Source: Cephalotus follicularis
Taxonomy: Eukaryota; Streptophyta; Magnoliopsida; Oxalidales; Cephalotaceae
Direction: 5' to 3'
DNA: 64,000 nt
NCBI GenBank assembly: GCA_001972305.1
Contig: BDDD01001639.1
Span: forward strand, 1 to 64,000
Below, piece after piece: positions 36,601-48,612 of the stretch. The notes beneath the pieces were generated by a model, which saw nothing but the letters and a program-made list of their open reading frames with translations, was not told where the DNA came from and did not search any database. The stretch's first letter is position 1, and each line of letters starts with the position of its first letter. The translations under genes and the position numbers were made by a program.

Positions 36601-37500
36601 TTGCTTATAGTAGTTCTTCTGAGATTTCTAGGTTGAAGAAGATGTTGAGTAGAGAATTCGAGATGAAGAACATTGGGGCTGCAAGAAAAATTCTTGGTAT
36701 GGAAATTTATCGAGATCGTCAGAAAAGGAAGCTATGGGTAACTCAGAGTGGATATGTGAATAATGTTCTTAACAGATTCAAGCAGTCAGAACGCCATTAC
36801 CCTCTCATTTTAGATTGTCGAAGAATGATTGCCCGAAGACTTTAGAGGAGAGAGAGTACATGTTACATGTGCCATATGCAAATGCAGTTGGTTGCTTGAT
36901 ATATGCAATGATCTGTATTAGGCCTGATATTTCCCATGCAGTGAGTGTGGTGAGTAAATATATGGTGGATCCGGGAAAAGAGCATTGGGCAGCCGTGAAG
37001 TGGATTCTCAGGTACTTGGCTGGAACAGTTGATGTGGGTATTGAGTTTGGATGAGATGGGGCATTAGATAGTGTAATTGGCTACGTCATTTCTGACTATG
37101 CAGGGGACCTATATGCGAGGAGGTCCACGACTGGGTATGTCTACACTTATGGTGGAGGCCCTATTTCATGGAGTTCAGTTTTGCAGCCTACTACAGGATT
37201 ATCCACTACAGAGGCAGAATATATGGCAGTGACGAAAAGTGCTAAAGAAGCTCTTTGGCTAAAGGGTTTCATAGGAAGTCTTAGGGTTTAGCAGGATGGT
37301 ATTCTTTTGTATTTTGATAGTCAGAGTGTGATTCATTTGGAAAAGAATCAGGTGTTTCATGCTAGAACGAAGCACATAGAGGTTCGGTACCACAAGATTA
37401 AAGAATGAGTGGAAACAGGATAAATTCTGTTGACAAAGATTCACACCAATGAGAATGCAGCTGACATGTTGACTAAAGACGTTCCGTCGGAGAAGTTCAA
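33697..37500 (+). mobile_element. Remaining gag and pol of the Tork/Tnt1-like element
   Basis: The second part of gag (33697-34220) includes a zinc knuckle CYYCKEKGHYKNQC. The protease block is near 34360-34420. Integrase (about 34930-35320) shows HTDVWGPSPV, VTFVDDYSRKVWVYFLK and GTPQQNGVAERFNRTLLERAR. Reverse transcriptase (about 36020-36700) shows AIGCKWVFCKKE, VKTAFLHGTLEDDIYMQQPN and LYVDDMLIA. RNase H lies at about 37080-37480. Wording is close to the Tnt1-94 polyprotein. It is a fossil with several interruptions. Confidence 0.9.
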
Positions 37501-37644
37501 GCATTGCTTGGACTTAATCCAGGTTACTTCCCATTGATGAGAGACGAGGTGGCGCACTCCTACCTAAAGTGGGGCGTGTGTGGCGGCAGAGATTAGTGCT
37601 ATGATTTTTTTTTTTGGAGATGGATTTAAAGCCAAAGTGGAGAT

Positions 37645-38032
37645 TGTTGATTATTGGCTTAGAACCTATTGGGCTGGTTGTCCGATTGGAGTGTGTGCGC
37701 TCGTGTTGCTCGTGCACACACTCCAATCGAACAATTGGCCTTGGGTGGCTCTTGTTTTGTTTTTTAGTGGAGCGGGCCTTTGACAGGGTTCGGGGCAGCG
37801 GCCCGGCCCGAATTTTTTAGATGGTGTATTTATATGCTTGTAAAACACCCTATTAGGGTTAATTAAGAATTGAGAGTGTAAAACGACCGCATATGTTGTG
37901 AGGGCACCGTAGAGAGCTTGTACTCCTTCTAAAACAGTTTTTCATAGTAGATTTCTTGTGCTGCTGCCGTGGTTTTTTCCCGCAAGGGTTTTCCAGGTAA
38001 ATCGTATGTTGTTCTTACCTTATTTTCTTGCA
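37645..38032 (+). repeat. 3' LTR of the Tork/Tnt1-like element
   Basis: It runs from TGTTGATTATTGGC to TTTCTTGCA. The U3 contains a long hairpin-forming inverted repeat around 37679-37736. The purine tract AAAGTGGAGAT abuts it at 37634-37644. Confidence 0.9.
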
Positions 38033-38389
38033 GAATGTTGGATTCTGACAATTTTTTTTATGAGAATCACATTCTCATGTTTTATGGGTAAAAGATTTTT
38101 ATAGAATCTTAGGAATGTTACATTCTCATGGAAGATACCCCGATGATAGAAAGTGCTAACACAAAGTTTTTTTTATTTGTATTTTACCCTTTATTTTATT
38201 TTTCCACACAAGTTCGTTGTCCCACATCGTCACATCCCATCGTCTTTATTTCTTTCCTCATGTGCTACTCTGGTCCCTTACTATACCATAAGTGTTAATA
38301 ATTAAACATTAATTTTGTTTTAGTTAGTCTATGGTCAAATAATTAAATATTTTTTACTATAATTTTTTAATTATTATCTTATTATTCAT
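38033..38389. other. AT-rich spacer
   Basis: No gene was seen. There are several ATGAGAAT/ATTCTCAT words near 38060-38130 but no complete terminal repeat. Confidence 0.45.
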
Positions 38390-39480
38390 ACTTGTTATGC
38401 AAGAAAGCGGATCCTCAATCAACATGACAATTGACAATTAATAACTCGTCTTCCTCAATCTGTAAGACAATTGAAAACCACAAAAGTGATTGGAGATGGA
38501 CTCTGGAATCACCCTCCGATGCTTAAGTCAATACAGGCTGGAAGAAAGAAAAATGTATAAAACTCAAGAGAACACAAAGATATCGCGAGAGTCTTAGAAT
38601 TCGAACCTCGACCTTATGAATGAATGTCATATTTATAGTAGAGCAAGTAGGGCTACATTGTAGAATCATGGTTGACTTTGAATTATGCATGGATTGAGAT
38701 GTTTTCCCATTTATGGGTCCTAGGAGGATTCTACCTCTTAGATTTTAGGAGTTGACATTATCAAGATCTCTAGAATGAATCTGTCTGAGATTTTCTTCCA
38801 TAATTAATGAGATTTAATACAATCAAAATCCTTCTTATTAATTACTGGTCTGTCCACGTAGCATGTTCTAATTGGCTAGTGAATTTTACTTATATCATAT
38901 GCTCCCCTACTTTCTGGACTCTTCAACTACTTGGTCAAAGATAGAAAGTATTACAGAGGTGTAGGCATTGCCTTGCGATCCTCTGAAGGACTATGTTAGA
39001 ATTTTGATTCACCGAGACCTGCTCTGACGCAATTCATGATTCTTTTGTCATAGATATGAATATTTAAAATGAATTATGATCTCTATGAGGTAAAACAGGC
39101 CTGGTCTTGCTAAAATGGATCATGTGTCGAATATCTGATTTTGTCCCCGTCAAAGTTTAAACATAGTAGCGGAGAGATCAAATGACTTGTTTGAGATCTG
39201 CTATATTCGCTTGTAAGAGGAGAAATAATCAGGGTTGCATAGCTGGCCTCTGGTATGGTCTTCATCTCCAAGTGCACTTATTTTTGGGTTAAGACTTAGA
39301 TCAATAGGAGGAAGGACACGTAGCAAACTTATTTGCATAGTAAATTTGTAGAGAGTGAGACATGGTCGTATTACCACCGCATGCATTTAAAAAGGAAACT
39401 GTAAAAGTGAAATAACAGTTGTGAAAACTAAGAGGTCACGTCATCCCAACCGTTGATTCATTGAATCACAACCGTTGGAT
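38390..39480 (-). repeat. Probable LTR remnant of a diverged Tat-like element
   Basis: The layout copies the Tat LTRs in this window. CACCCTCCGATGCTTAAGTC near 38510 corresponds to ACACTCCGACGCTCAAGTTA in the others, and CATATTTATAGTAGAG near 38630 corresponds to the promoter region. It lies on the correct side of the antisense gene at 39739. The ends were not fixed. Confidence 0.45.
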
Positions 39481-39738
39481 TTAAGGAGTTACTTTTTGGA
39501 TTTTAGAAACTCTAAAATGAAATCGTCACTTTCACTTTCACTATTTTCACAAAAAGTTCTTGCCTCTTTGTCTTCCTTTTGCTCTCATCAGTTCATCTTC
39601 ACTTATCTAAGGATCTTTCCAATATCTTCATAGCTTTCAACCTTGTTCCAGTTCTTGTTTGACAGTTTTTAACTTTGGTGAGTTCTTGTTTTGTTTTTAA
39701 TTTATATGCCCTTACTTCCGTAGAAAAAGAATTTAAGG

Positions 39739-40440
39739 ATGAATCTTCCATCTTCCTTTACTTCAGAGCTTAGGATGTCTCCCTTTAGGGAGAGTGCTTC
39801 CTTATCTACTAGAGACTTGGAAGTGAATGTTATTCCCCTTCATCCTTAACCGAGACGTAACCTTTTGTTGTGTCTTATTCAAAAAGCGAGGACGAGGAGG
39901 ATTGTATACCATTAACGTCTGTAAGGGATAGAGTGAAGAATGTGGTAAAAAATCCTTGGAACCATAGGAGGGAACAAGTTGGTCCTTCCCAAGGATCTGA
40001 TAGGAAGCCTGCTCCCCTCAGAGAAATGCCTTAGATTTCTGTTGATCACCCAATGAGTAGGCTGACGTTGGCTTAGGCTCCAGATTTGGCAGAGGAATTT
40101 CATATCCGTGAGAATCTGCTCATATGGGTTCCTGATAATGGCATTCAAGCCACTGAAAACGTGCCCAAGCACTTCATGTTATTTGAGGATACCTTGAAGC
40201 ATGGTTTGCGTCTTCCTTTGCTTGAGTTTGCTCAAGATGTGTTGAGACATTATAAGTTACAACCCATTCAACTCCAAGTGCAGTCCTAGGCATTCGTGAT
40301 GGGCTTTTTGGTGATATGCCTTGAAACAAAGGTCTTTGTACGATAGGGCTTTGCTGACATGATAGGCCAGTTTTTGGAGTCTCCTTTCTAACCTGATTAG
40401 GACAGAATTGACAGCTCCTTCAGCAATAGCATGTTATAAA
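39739..40440 (+). other. Antisense-gene remnant of a Tat-like element
   Basis: Plus-strand pieces resemble the Transposase_28-like domain of the gene at 12630-14378: FHIRENLLIWVPDNG, KHGLRLPLLEFAQDVLRHYKL, FVMGFLVICLE. It lies antisense to the pol remnant at 40503-42101. It is a broken fossil. Confidence 0.6.
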
Positions 40441-40502
40441 TAAAGTATGTCACTTGGGTGGGGCTTGGTCATCATCGGAGAAGAAGTTAGATACTCCTTG
40501 AG

Positions 40503-42101
40503 CTAGATAAATGATCTCTGACACTCATCTATCCATATGAACCCCATAGGATTCCTAAGCACCTTAAAGAACAGAAGACACTTCTCTACCATCCTGGAGA
40601 TAAACTTGCTCAATGCTGCTACTTTACCATTGAGCCTCTGGACTTCTTGAACAGTTCTTGGTGGAGCCATGCTCTGAATTACCGAGATCTTTTTTGAATT
40701 AACTTCAATCCACTTGTTTGATACCATAAAACATAAGAACTTCCCAAAGGTAACTCCAAAAGCACACTTTGCTGGGTTAAACTTTAACTGGTATCTTATT
40801 AGCACTTCGAAGGCCTTTCTAAGGTCCTCCACGTGAGATCTTTGGCCTCTTGTTTTAATGAACATATCATCCATATATACCTCCATATTACTACCAATAT
40901 GATCCTAGAAGATCTCGTTTACTAGGTATTGATAGATAGCTCCTGCATTCTTGAGACCAAACATCATCATCTTATAGTAATACGTACCCTGATATATAAT
41001 AAAAGAATTCTTATCCTTATCTAGAGGATACATCCTAATATGATTATAGCTCGATTATGCATCCATAAACTCCAAAGTTTGTGACCCGAGGTAGCATCCA
41101 CGAGTTGATCAGTCTTTGGAAAAGGAAAATGATCTTTGAGATAAGCTTTTTTCAGGTTTATAAAATCAATGCAGATCCTCCATTTCCCGCTGGCCTTTAG
41201 TACCAAGATGACATTTTCTAACTAGGCAGAGAAGTGCTCTTCTTTAATAAACCCAACTTTAAGGAGTTTCTCTGCCTCCTATGCTATAGCTGCCTGCCCT
41301 TTTGGACCGAAGTTCCTCATCTTTTGTCTGACTAGAGGGTGGTCTGGGTCTACTCTAAGCTTGTTAACGATTAAATCAGACTTGACCCCTGGTACCTCCT
41401 CCGCAGACCAAGATAAAACATCTTTGTTATCCCTCAAGAACTGGATAACCTCTTATTTTTCTAGGCCTTAAAGCTTTGACCCAATACAAAAGACTTTATT
41501 ATGGTATTCTCATCAGCTATCACCTGGACGAGATCATCCATAGGCTCTGGTCTTTCTAGCTCTATCCCATCTCTAAAATTTACATTGCCTATGGATAAAG
41601 GTTTCTCTTTACTTTTCAGATTTACGATGGAAACCTAGAACTTCCGTGCAGTTGTTTGATCTCTTCTGATCTGGCCTATTCCACACTTTTTTGCAAACTT
41701 GATGACTAAATGCTTGGTTGAATCCACAACACCAAAAAGGTTCAGACGAGAATAGCATTGTGAGGGTTGGGCATGTCAACCACGATGAATGTTACGTCTG
41801 CCAAAGCTTGCCTCAGGGCTACGCCAATAATGTCTGGAAGCGTGATTGCTCCCTTGGGTATACTACCTCCCGAAAATCCAATCAAAGCAGTCTTGACATG
41901 TTTTAGTCTGTCATTTGAAATTTTTAGTTGATCGAAGGCATGCTTATACAAAACATCTGCTGAACTACCTCGATCAACCAATATCCTCTTAACTATGAAT
42001 AGATCCACATTGAGCTCTACCACAACTGGATTTGCATGGGGTAGCCACACACCATGGAAATCAGCATCACTGAAGCTGATCACGTCCTCTGACATACCCA
42101 T
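40503..42101 (-). mobile_element. Reverse transcriptase and protease remnants of a Tat-like element
   Basis: On the minus strand the protease comes first (about 42101-41742: DVISFSDADFHGV, VDRGSSADVLYKHAFDQL). Reverse transcriptase follows (about 41206-40503: GKWRICIDFINLKKAY, TDQLVDATSGHKL, MEVYMDDMFIK, LRYQLKFNPAKCAFGV-like, FLCFMVSNKWIE). The wording parallels 1-1500 but is more diverged. It is an old fossil with several interruptions. Confidence 0.85.
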
Positions 42102-42111
42102 TTTCTATATC

Positions 42112-42675
42112 TTTACAATGCCTAACTAATACCTGTAAGCTCCCCTTGGTTAGGGGATGTATTTAAGTATCATTAAGACATGATATCTTATACACAAGAT
42201 ATAAAATGGTGACTCAGGTCTAAGGACGACTTATATAACTGCAATACAAGACGCCTATTTGACTTGTATGTAAAACTCCATACATGACTTCTTACTATGA
42301 GTCACTTCAATGAACTCATAATATAATGAGCACCCATGCGTCTACCATATAGTCACTACATGATAACTTGTGAGATTAGTCAACATCTTCAACGAGCTAG
42401 CAAACAATGTGCTAGTGTAACTGGATTATACATGTCCTATATGTGTAATCCAATGACTAGGAAGATTCTAGAATAAAGTTTATAGATGTGCTAAGCTCAC
42501 AGCATGATCATATCATAGTTTTAGTTATCATACTTTATTCTATGGACATTCAGCATTATATATATACACATATAAATGAATAAATTGCCAGTGACTTAGT
42601 AAGAACATCTTTAGTTGAATAAAATGTTATTATACGCTGGGGTATAATCTAACTTGCAGGATTTATCCCTAATAG
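42112..42675 (-). repeat. Copia LTR fragment (Angela type)
   Basis: It is similar along its length to 52020-52580, the U3 half of the copia LTR at 50869. Shared words include CTCATGTCCAAGGAC/CTCAGGTCTAAGGAC, AACTCCATACA, CGAGCACCCATG and CTATGACTAGGAAGATTC. The right end reaches a few bases into the copia internal sequence (CTTGCAGGATTTATC). Confidence 0.7.
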
Positions 42676-43070
42676 AACTAGTAGGGACAATTTGTTTAGT
42701 TCTTTTTTCAATTCCGCCTTCAATGACAGAATCTGGGACTTCCACATCATCCCCAACTTTGTTATCTGTGACAACAGGGTCATTAATCTTTCTTATCTAG
42801 ACTGATGAATTGGACATTGATTGACTGGTATTCTCCCTCTTTCCTTTGGAGTAACGTGGTACTACAAAATAAATAAGAGGTTCTCTTGGTCATCACTAAT
42901 AACCACGGGATCACCAGTCTTTGATTTCTCCTGTGAAGATTTTTCTGGAGAATTCCTTTTTCTTTTATATATCCCTTGTCTAGCAGAATAGAGTAATAAA
43001 TCCACCATGGACAATTCACCAGTTCCATCTGTAGAGATCGAGTACATATATCCGTTTTATTGTATTTAGC
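42676..43070. other. Unclassified coding-like fragment
   Basis: The minus strand has two overlapping short frames rich in Lys, Glu and Ser (for example KSKTGDPVVISDDQENLLF). It matches neither the neighbouring Tat nor copia parts in the window. It could be gag of another element or a host gene piece. No function is assigned. Confidence 0.3.
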
Positions 43071-44280
43071 GTTACTACATCATATTTATTACTGTATTGA
43101 TAATATACATATTGGATGACTGGATTGGGGTATTCAATTACCTATATACATATTAACGTGTTTGTTTAATAGCTTTAATTAGCATGGGGGTAGATTTACG
43201 ACTTAGCATATAAACCAAGCCTTAACCTTTTTTTACTCATTCTCTCCATCTCTCACGTTTCACTCTGAAAACACAACCAAACCCTCTCAAACTCTCAACC
43301 ATCTACTGCCATTTTCATCAAGATCAAAGTGGGTTAAATTTTTTTTATTGCAAATTGATTTGGGGATTACTGAATTGAAGCTTGTTTAACCATTAAAGCT
43401 TGAACTTGAGTTCTCCACCATTATTTCAACCTAGGTTTTGCCAAGAACAAGCTCATAACTGATTGGTAGATAATCTCTACCTAAAATGCACCATTAATAC
43501 ATGGTTTAATACTTTATACAATGCATAAACTGATTATTGTAACCTTTGAATTGATTAATTGCTTAAATTGAAACCAGGGTTTACATCTAGGGGTTTTTGT
43601 CCTAAATTAATCAAAGGTTGTTTAAGCTGATTGCAACTAGTTTTGAACTTTACTAGACTCCTACAAACTGATAGAAACAACTGATTTGAGTTTGGTTTGA
43701 AAGGATTTGGATAATAAGAAGTGGAGAAATTGCTGCTCTTACTTATGGGCTCTTAAGCGGCAACGCTTACCCATAAGCGTTAATGCTTAATGATCGTAAA
43801 ACTGGGATCCTCTTACCCAGTGTTATTGTCAACGTTTAGTATTGTCGCTTAGCTAAGCGTCTCCGCTTAGCCAAAGAGACGTCGCTTAACAATCATTTTA
43901 CAAAGGAAAAACGTACTTCCCTCAAAGCATCGATACCTTAACTTAAGCATCGCTGGTTAAGGTCGACGCTTAGCCTAATCGTCGTCGCTTAAGTAAGCCT
44001 TATAACATAAGCGTCGGCGCCTAACGCTAAACGTCACCAGCTAAGATCAATGTTTAGTTTTTAACAGCTTTTAAGGAATGTTCTTCATTTGTTTTCCAAT
44101 GGATTTCTCTTTGGGACCTTTCTTAGGCCCATGTATGAACTGTTCTTAACACTATTTTAGAGAGATCAATCATAGATCAATCCTCACCACTGTAAATGAA
44201 ATGTTTTATACACTAAACCGTACCGAAGAAATGCTTGACCATGGTTTGACATTCCTTATTGTTTGTACCTGTAGGGTTTT
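43071..44280. repeat. Possible LTR fragment with a GCTTA/TAAGC-rich block
   Basis: It contains a CT-rich leader-like stretch (43230-43320), then at 43740-44060 many copies of the inverted words GCTTA and TAAGC with GTCGACGCTTA-like cores. Similar words occur in the Tekay/Del LTR at 57024-57290, so this may be part of a related LTR. No ends were found. Confidence 0.35.
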
Positions 44281-45308
44281 TCAAACCCTAATAAATCTTA
44301 ATATGATTGATATTGATGATAACAAAATGTTAAGGTGCATAAATTAAAAAAGATGATTAAGAGATAAAAGTGTTTTTGATTGCAAATGATAAAACTTTCG
44401 TTCAAAATACAATTTACTGACTTTGGTAAATCACATCGATGTGTAAGGACATTAAGTCATCGTGCTTGTAATTTGTTTACTTATACAGGAAGTAACTTAA
44501 GAACAAGTTGACGTATAGAAGTTATCAAGTCGACGTTCAAAGTTTCAAATTATAAGTCAAGTCAACATGAGAAGACCAAGTCGACGTGCAAAGCTTATAG
44601 GCTGACATGAGGCTATAAAATTTGTTCATAAAATCAGTAGAGACTCATTCCATATTAAGTCGATGTATGAAGTCGACGTACTGTAGATATTGATGAACAA
44701 GTAGACATGTAATGAAGAACGTGTCGATGTGCTGGAAAATTAATTGAACAAGTCGAACTCATTTCAAATACAAGTCAAAGTTTTTTGTCACGTCAGAATT
44801 AAGTCAATGGGTTGACAAATGAAATCGATATGCTGATCGTTGATTACAAGCGATGATTAGTTTACAAACTTGGCTACAATCAATGGCTTTTCCAATACGC
44901 TCTAAGCGGCTATGTGACTGAATTTCATCTATATAAATAAGTTTATGGGGTGATTTTAACAAGACACAACAACACAGAGCGACAAACAACAATTTGACTA
45001 AAATCTTCAAGCAACGTCAAAAAGCTCTTATACAATAAAAAAACCTTATACTTTTACATTATGTAATTGAGTGATAGAGTAACATTCTTTGTTGCATATA
45101 TGACCTAGACGGAGTCTTTCTTTGTCAACACAAATTATTTTAATTCTCTGTACTTGTGATCAAGAGAAGTGAATTCTTGATAGGCTCTAGCAGAGAGGTG
45201 TAGTGATTGAGGTTAATCATTAAATTGTAAAGGTGTTACGATTTGTACCCGAAAACCAAATCGAGGTTGTATTCAGGATAATACTAGTGGAAGTGGAAAT
45301 ATGCAGGA
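44281..45308 (+). repeat. Possible copia LTR remnant (SIRE-like)
   Basis: The sequence has TTGATGATAACAAAATGTTAAGG near its start and a poly-A/T-rich promoter and leader zone near 44930-45060. Near 45200-45290 it has the phrase GTAGTGATTGAGGTTAATCA and following text typical of R-U5 ends of large copia LTRs. Repeated AAGTCGACGT-like words lie at 44430-44780. The family call is tentative. Confidence 0.35.
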
Positions 45309-48300
45309 TGTAACACCCCGCGTTATTATGGAGTATACAGTTATGTATTCATGCCTTGTGAAATGATTATGGGCCTTTGGTGTTTTAATTAAAGCATGCA
45401 TTATTTTACTTGGGACTATGCTAATTGGAGTTTAAATGGATAAGTTGGTTTGGATTTAATATTGGGCTATGAATTATATGTTATATATGATAAAGCAAAA
45501 AGACCTAAGCTTAATATAGACATGGTCCAATTTTGTTGTAGAATTTATTCATACATTAAGGTCCAAAGTAAGGGTATTATATTGCAAAATCCAACCCAAG
45601 CAAATTCCTTTATGGTATAGTCCAAAGTGATGTGTATTGAGCCCAAATAATGCAAAAATTTCGGCCCAAATTGTCTAAATGATCATAGTCAGAAATTTTA
45701 ATCTTAAAGGCTCCAAATCATCATTTTAATGGCCCAAGTTTCCTACTTCATTCAAAAATCCAAAAATTATGTAAAGGGCCCAAAAAAATTGATTTCATTT
45801 CTTCTTCAAACGCAGACCCAAGCTTCCCATTTCTTCTCCTTATTTCTCCAACATTCTACAAGCTTCATAAAGTTATAAGAGAAGCCAAAAACAACACTTT
45901 CCTTCTCCATGCGAATCAGACGTTTCCTCTCCACTTTCTTCTTCACAATTTTCAAGCAATCTTCAGGAGACTAAGTTTATTAAGTGATTCTCTTCCAATC
46001 TTCTAGTATGTTAAGGTAAGCTCTACTCAACTCCTTGCTAAGCTTAGTTTATATGTTGCATCCTACCTCTAATTTCGGGTTGAGCAAGGAATGGTTAAGA
46101 TAATGGTTTGTATTAGTAGAGAAGATGAAAATAAGACGGTTATTGAATTATTTGATTGAAGAGCAAATTTCCATTTTCTTTCTTTCAATTTCGGGTTGCT
46201 GTTGAGGGAGGGGAAAAGTGATTTTTTTTATATGAAATATTGATATGGATATGTTAGAAAGTGAAGTATGTTAGAATGAATTTAATCTCTTCCTAATTCC
46301 TCTAAATTTCGGGTTTTATGATTGTTAAGGGAGGAGTTGAATTTTCGGGTTTTGTGGATGTAATTGTGCTAGAATTGAAGTAAATAGTATTGATTTAATT
46401 TCTCTTTTAGCTTCCAAAAATTTCTGGTTTTTATGCACAAAGACAAATTGATATTGTAATGATATTTTTGGAAGAAAGGAGATGTGTATGTGATAAATTG
46501 AAATAAATTCCATAGACTAATTATCCCTTCACCCTTCATAAAATCTGGGCTTCAAGGAGAGTGATGAAGAGCTGGAAATTTTCTGTCTTAATGTTGGTAA
46601 CAGGAGTTAGTAAAGTAAATTCTTCTTTGTGTAAATTTCCTGTTTCTTTGATGATTATTGAAGTCTTGATATTGTTTAGAGTAAAGATGAAATTGTAATG
46701 GTAAATAGAAGCATGATAGCATGGTTTAAACTCTATTTTCTCCCCTAAATTTCAGCTTCCATGTAAATAGATAAAAGGGGTTGATTAGTTCTTGATTAAT
46801 GATGTAGAGATGTATTTGAATGATAATTAGCAATGATGGAGGCATTAGAAGGTATGATGAAATGAGACATTTAAATGATAGGATATAATGGTGGATGCAC
46901 TGAATTGAGTTATTGGTTGATATCGGCAACTTTAGCCGCCATGTCGCCGAAATGGTATTTTAGTCACTTTCAGACCTAGAGTGGTCGGATTGACTTGAAA
47001 TTTTAATGGTAGACCTTAGGATAGTTTTAAATATTACCTGTAAAGTTTCATGCTGAATATACTTGGTTTGGAACGAAAAGTACGAAGTTACGCTAAAATC
47101 TTTTTAAAACGGTGATTTTACAAAGGAGCTTATAGCTCTGCTTATTCGTTTGAATTGATTTTTGAGTAGAAGATTATTAGACATGTTAAAACACATTACT
47201 GAAAGTTTTGTGTCGAACGGATATGATTTTGGCCAAAAAGTCTCGTTTTTGCAGTTTTTTCGGGAAAATAGTTCAAACATTAGTTTTTCAAAGTAGCTCA
47301 GAACTCCGATCATCAGTTTGACTTTATTTTTTAGTGGTAGACTCTTGGATAGGAATAAACACTTTTCCCAAAGTTTCAACTCCATTGGATCTTTAAAAAT
47401 TGTAAAAAGGGTGTTAACTTTGCTTTTGCGGAAAACTCATTTAGCAATGACTTTTCAAAGGGGACTAAAGCTCAGCAAGTCGGTTTCACTCGATTTTTGA
47501 ATGACAGACTACTGGGATCTTTTAATTATGATATGGAAAGTTTCACTTTGATACGACATCTTAACACATAAAGTAGCTTATACGTGTGTTCATGAAGAGT
47601 TAAGGATATGATCAATGATAGTGGAGCTTCTAGTCCATGATGGGGAATCCGATAGTCGAACTGGATTTTAGCATTTAGTGAGATGTGGATCTTGTAGCTG
47701 ATCCAGAGCATCGAGGGACTAGTCTACGGGGGTTATTATTATTGATACAGTGAGTGGGACATTCCCTTCCTTTATTTTTATTGTCTTTGAGACTCTTGTT
47801 TCTATATGTGCCCTTTTGTTTGATATTGATGTTTGATCGGGATTTGATTCTCACATGTCTTATGTTGAGATTGTTATTGACTATTATGTGATAAACTCTG
47901 GGTGACTAGGTCACCTTCCTATTTTTCTTTATGTATCGTTGACACTGTGCTTTGTACTCTGATGCTGAGTATTATGTTGTCTATGACTGTAATAATGGTC
48001 TAGGGTGAGGTGTACGTTTGATGCTCAACTCTCCTTAGCATGCCCATTGGTCTATAATGGAGTGTTATACGGGAACTGTCCCCAGGTTCCATACCTGGAT
48101 CTGCAGCATACTATTGTCTATGATGGTTCAGTGTGAGTGCAGCCGAGCTCCGTTACTCACTTGATAGACCATATTACCAGTCTGATGCTATTAGATACCA
48201 ATCTCTCAGCGAGGGCCAAGGTCCGTGCTTTGAGATATGTCGGCCCCTCGTGTGAGGCAGAGCATAGGATATACAGCCTGTGTGGCTGGGATGATGACAT

Positions 48301-48612
48301 GAGATATGGATGTGACGTGAGATATTGCACCGGTGTATGAGGATGATGATATATGATGATGATATTCAGATGTTTTGTACGTAGGCCCCTTGAGCAAGGG
48401 TAGAGGGGGTGCGTGCAGTATAGTAGACCCCCAGGCGAGGGTTGGGGGTGTGTACAGCGTAGTAGGCCCCTCGGACGAGGGTATAAGGGGTACTACGTTG
48501 AGGATGGCATGAGATCATGAGGTTTTACCACCATCCCCATATGTTATGATTTTCTTTATGGGCACATACCTTGATCTTTTATTCATGATCATGTCTTTGA
48601 TTCTTGATATTC
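45309..48612 (+). repeat. Tekay/Del-type LTR fragment
   Basis: It begins TGTAACACCCCGCG, the hallmark start of chromovirus Tekay/Del LTRs, and runs about 3.3 kb without a protein frame. A tandem of three units of about 45 bp (GTAGGCCCCTCGGACGAGGGT type) occupies about 48380-48500. The usual GTGCGACA end and primer site are not present. The sequence passes directly into Tat antisense-gene sequence. Confidence 0.65.

Larger units (their letters stand above)
22315..38032 (+). mobile_element. Tork/Tnt1-like Ty1/copia element, split by a younger copia element
   Basis: The outer element has LTRs of 382 bp (22315-22696) and 388 bp (37645-38032), a tRNA-Met primer site at 22699 and a purine tract AAAGTGGAGAT before the 3' LTR. 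Its gag is interrupted at 22939 by the element at 22940-33696 and continues from 33697 through protease, integrase, reverse transcriptase and RNase H. The integrase and polymerase resemble Tnt1-94 polyproteins. It is broken, with several interruptions. Its LTRs are visibly more diverged than those of the inner element, which fits its being older. No clean target duplication remains. Confidence 0.92.
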
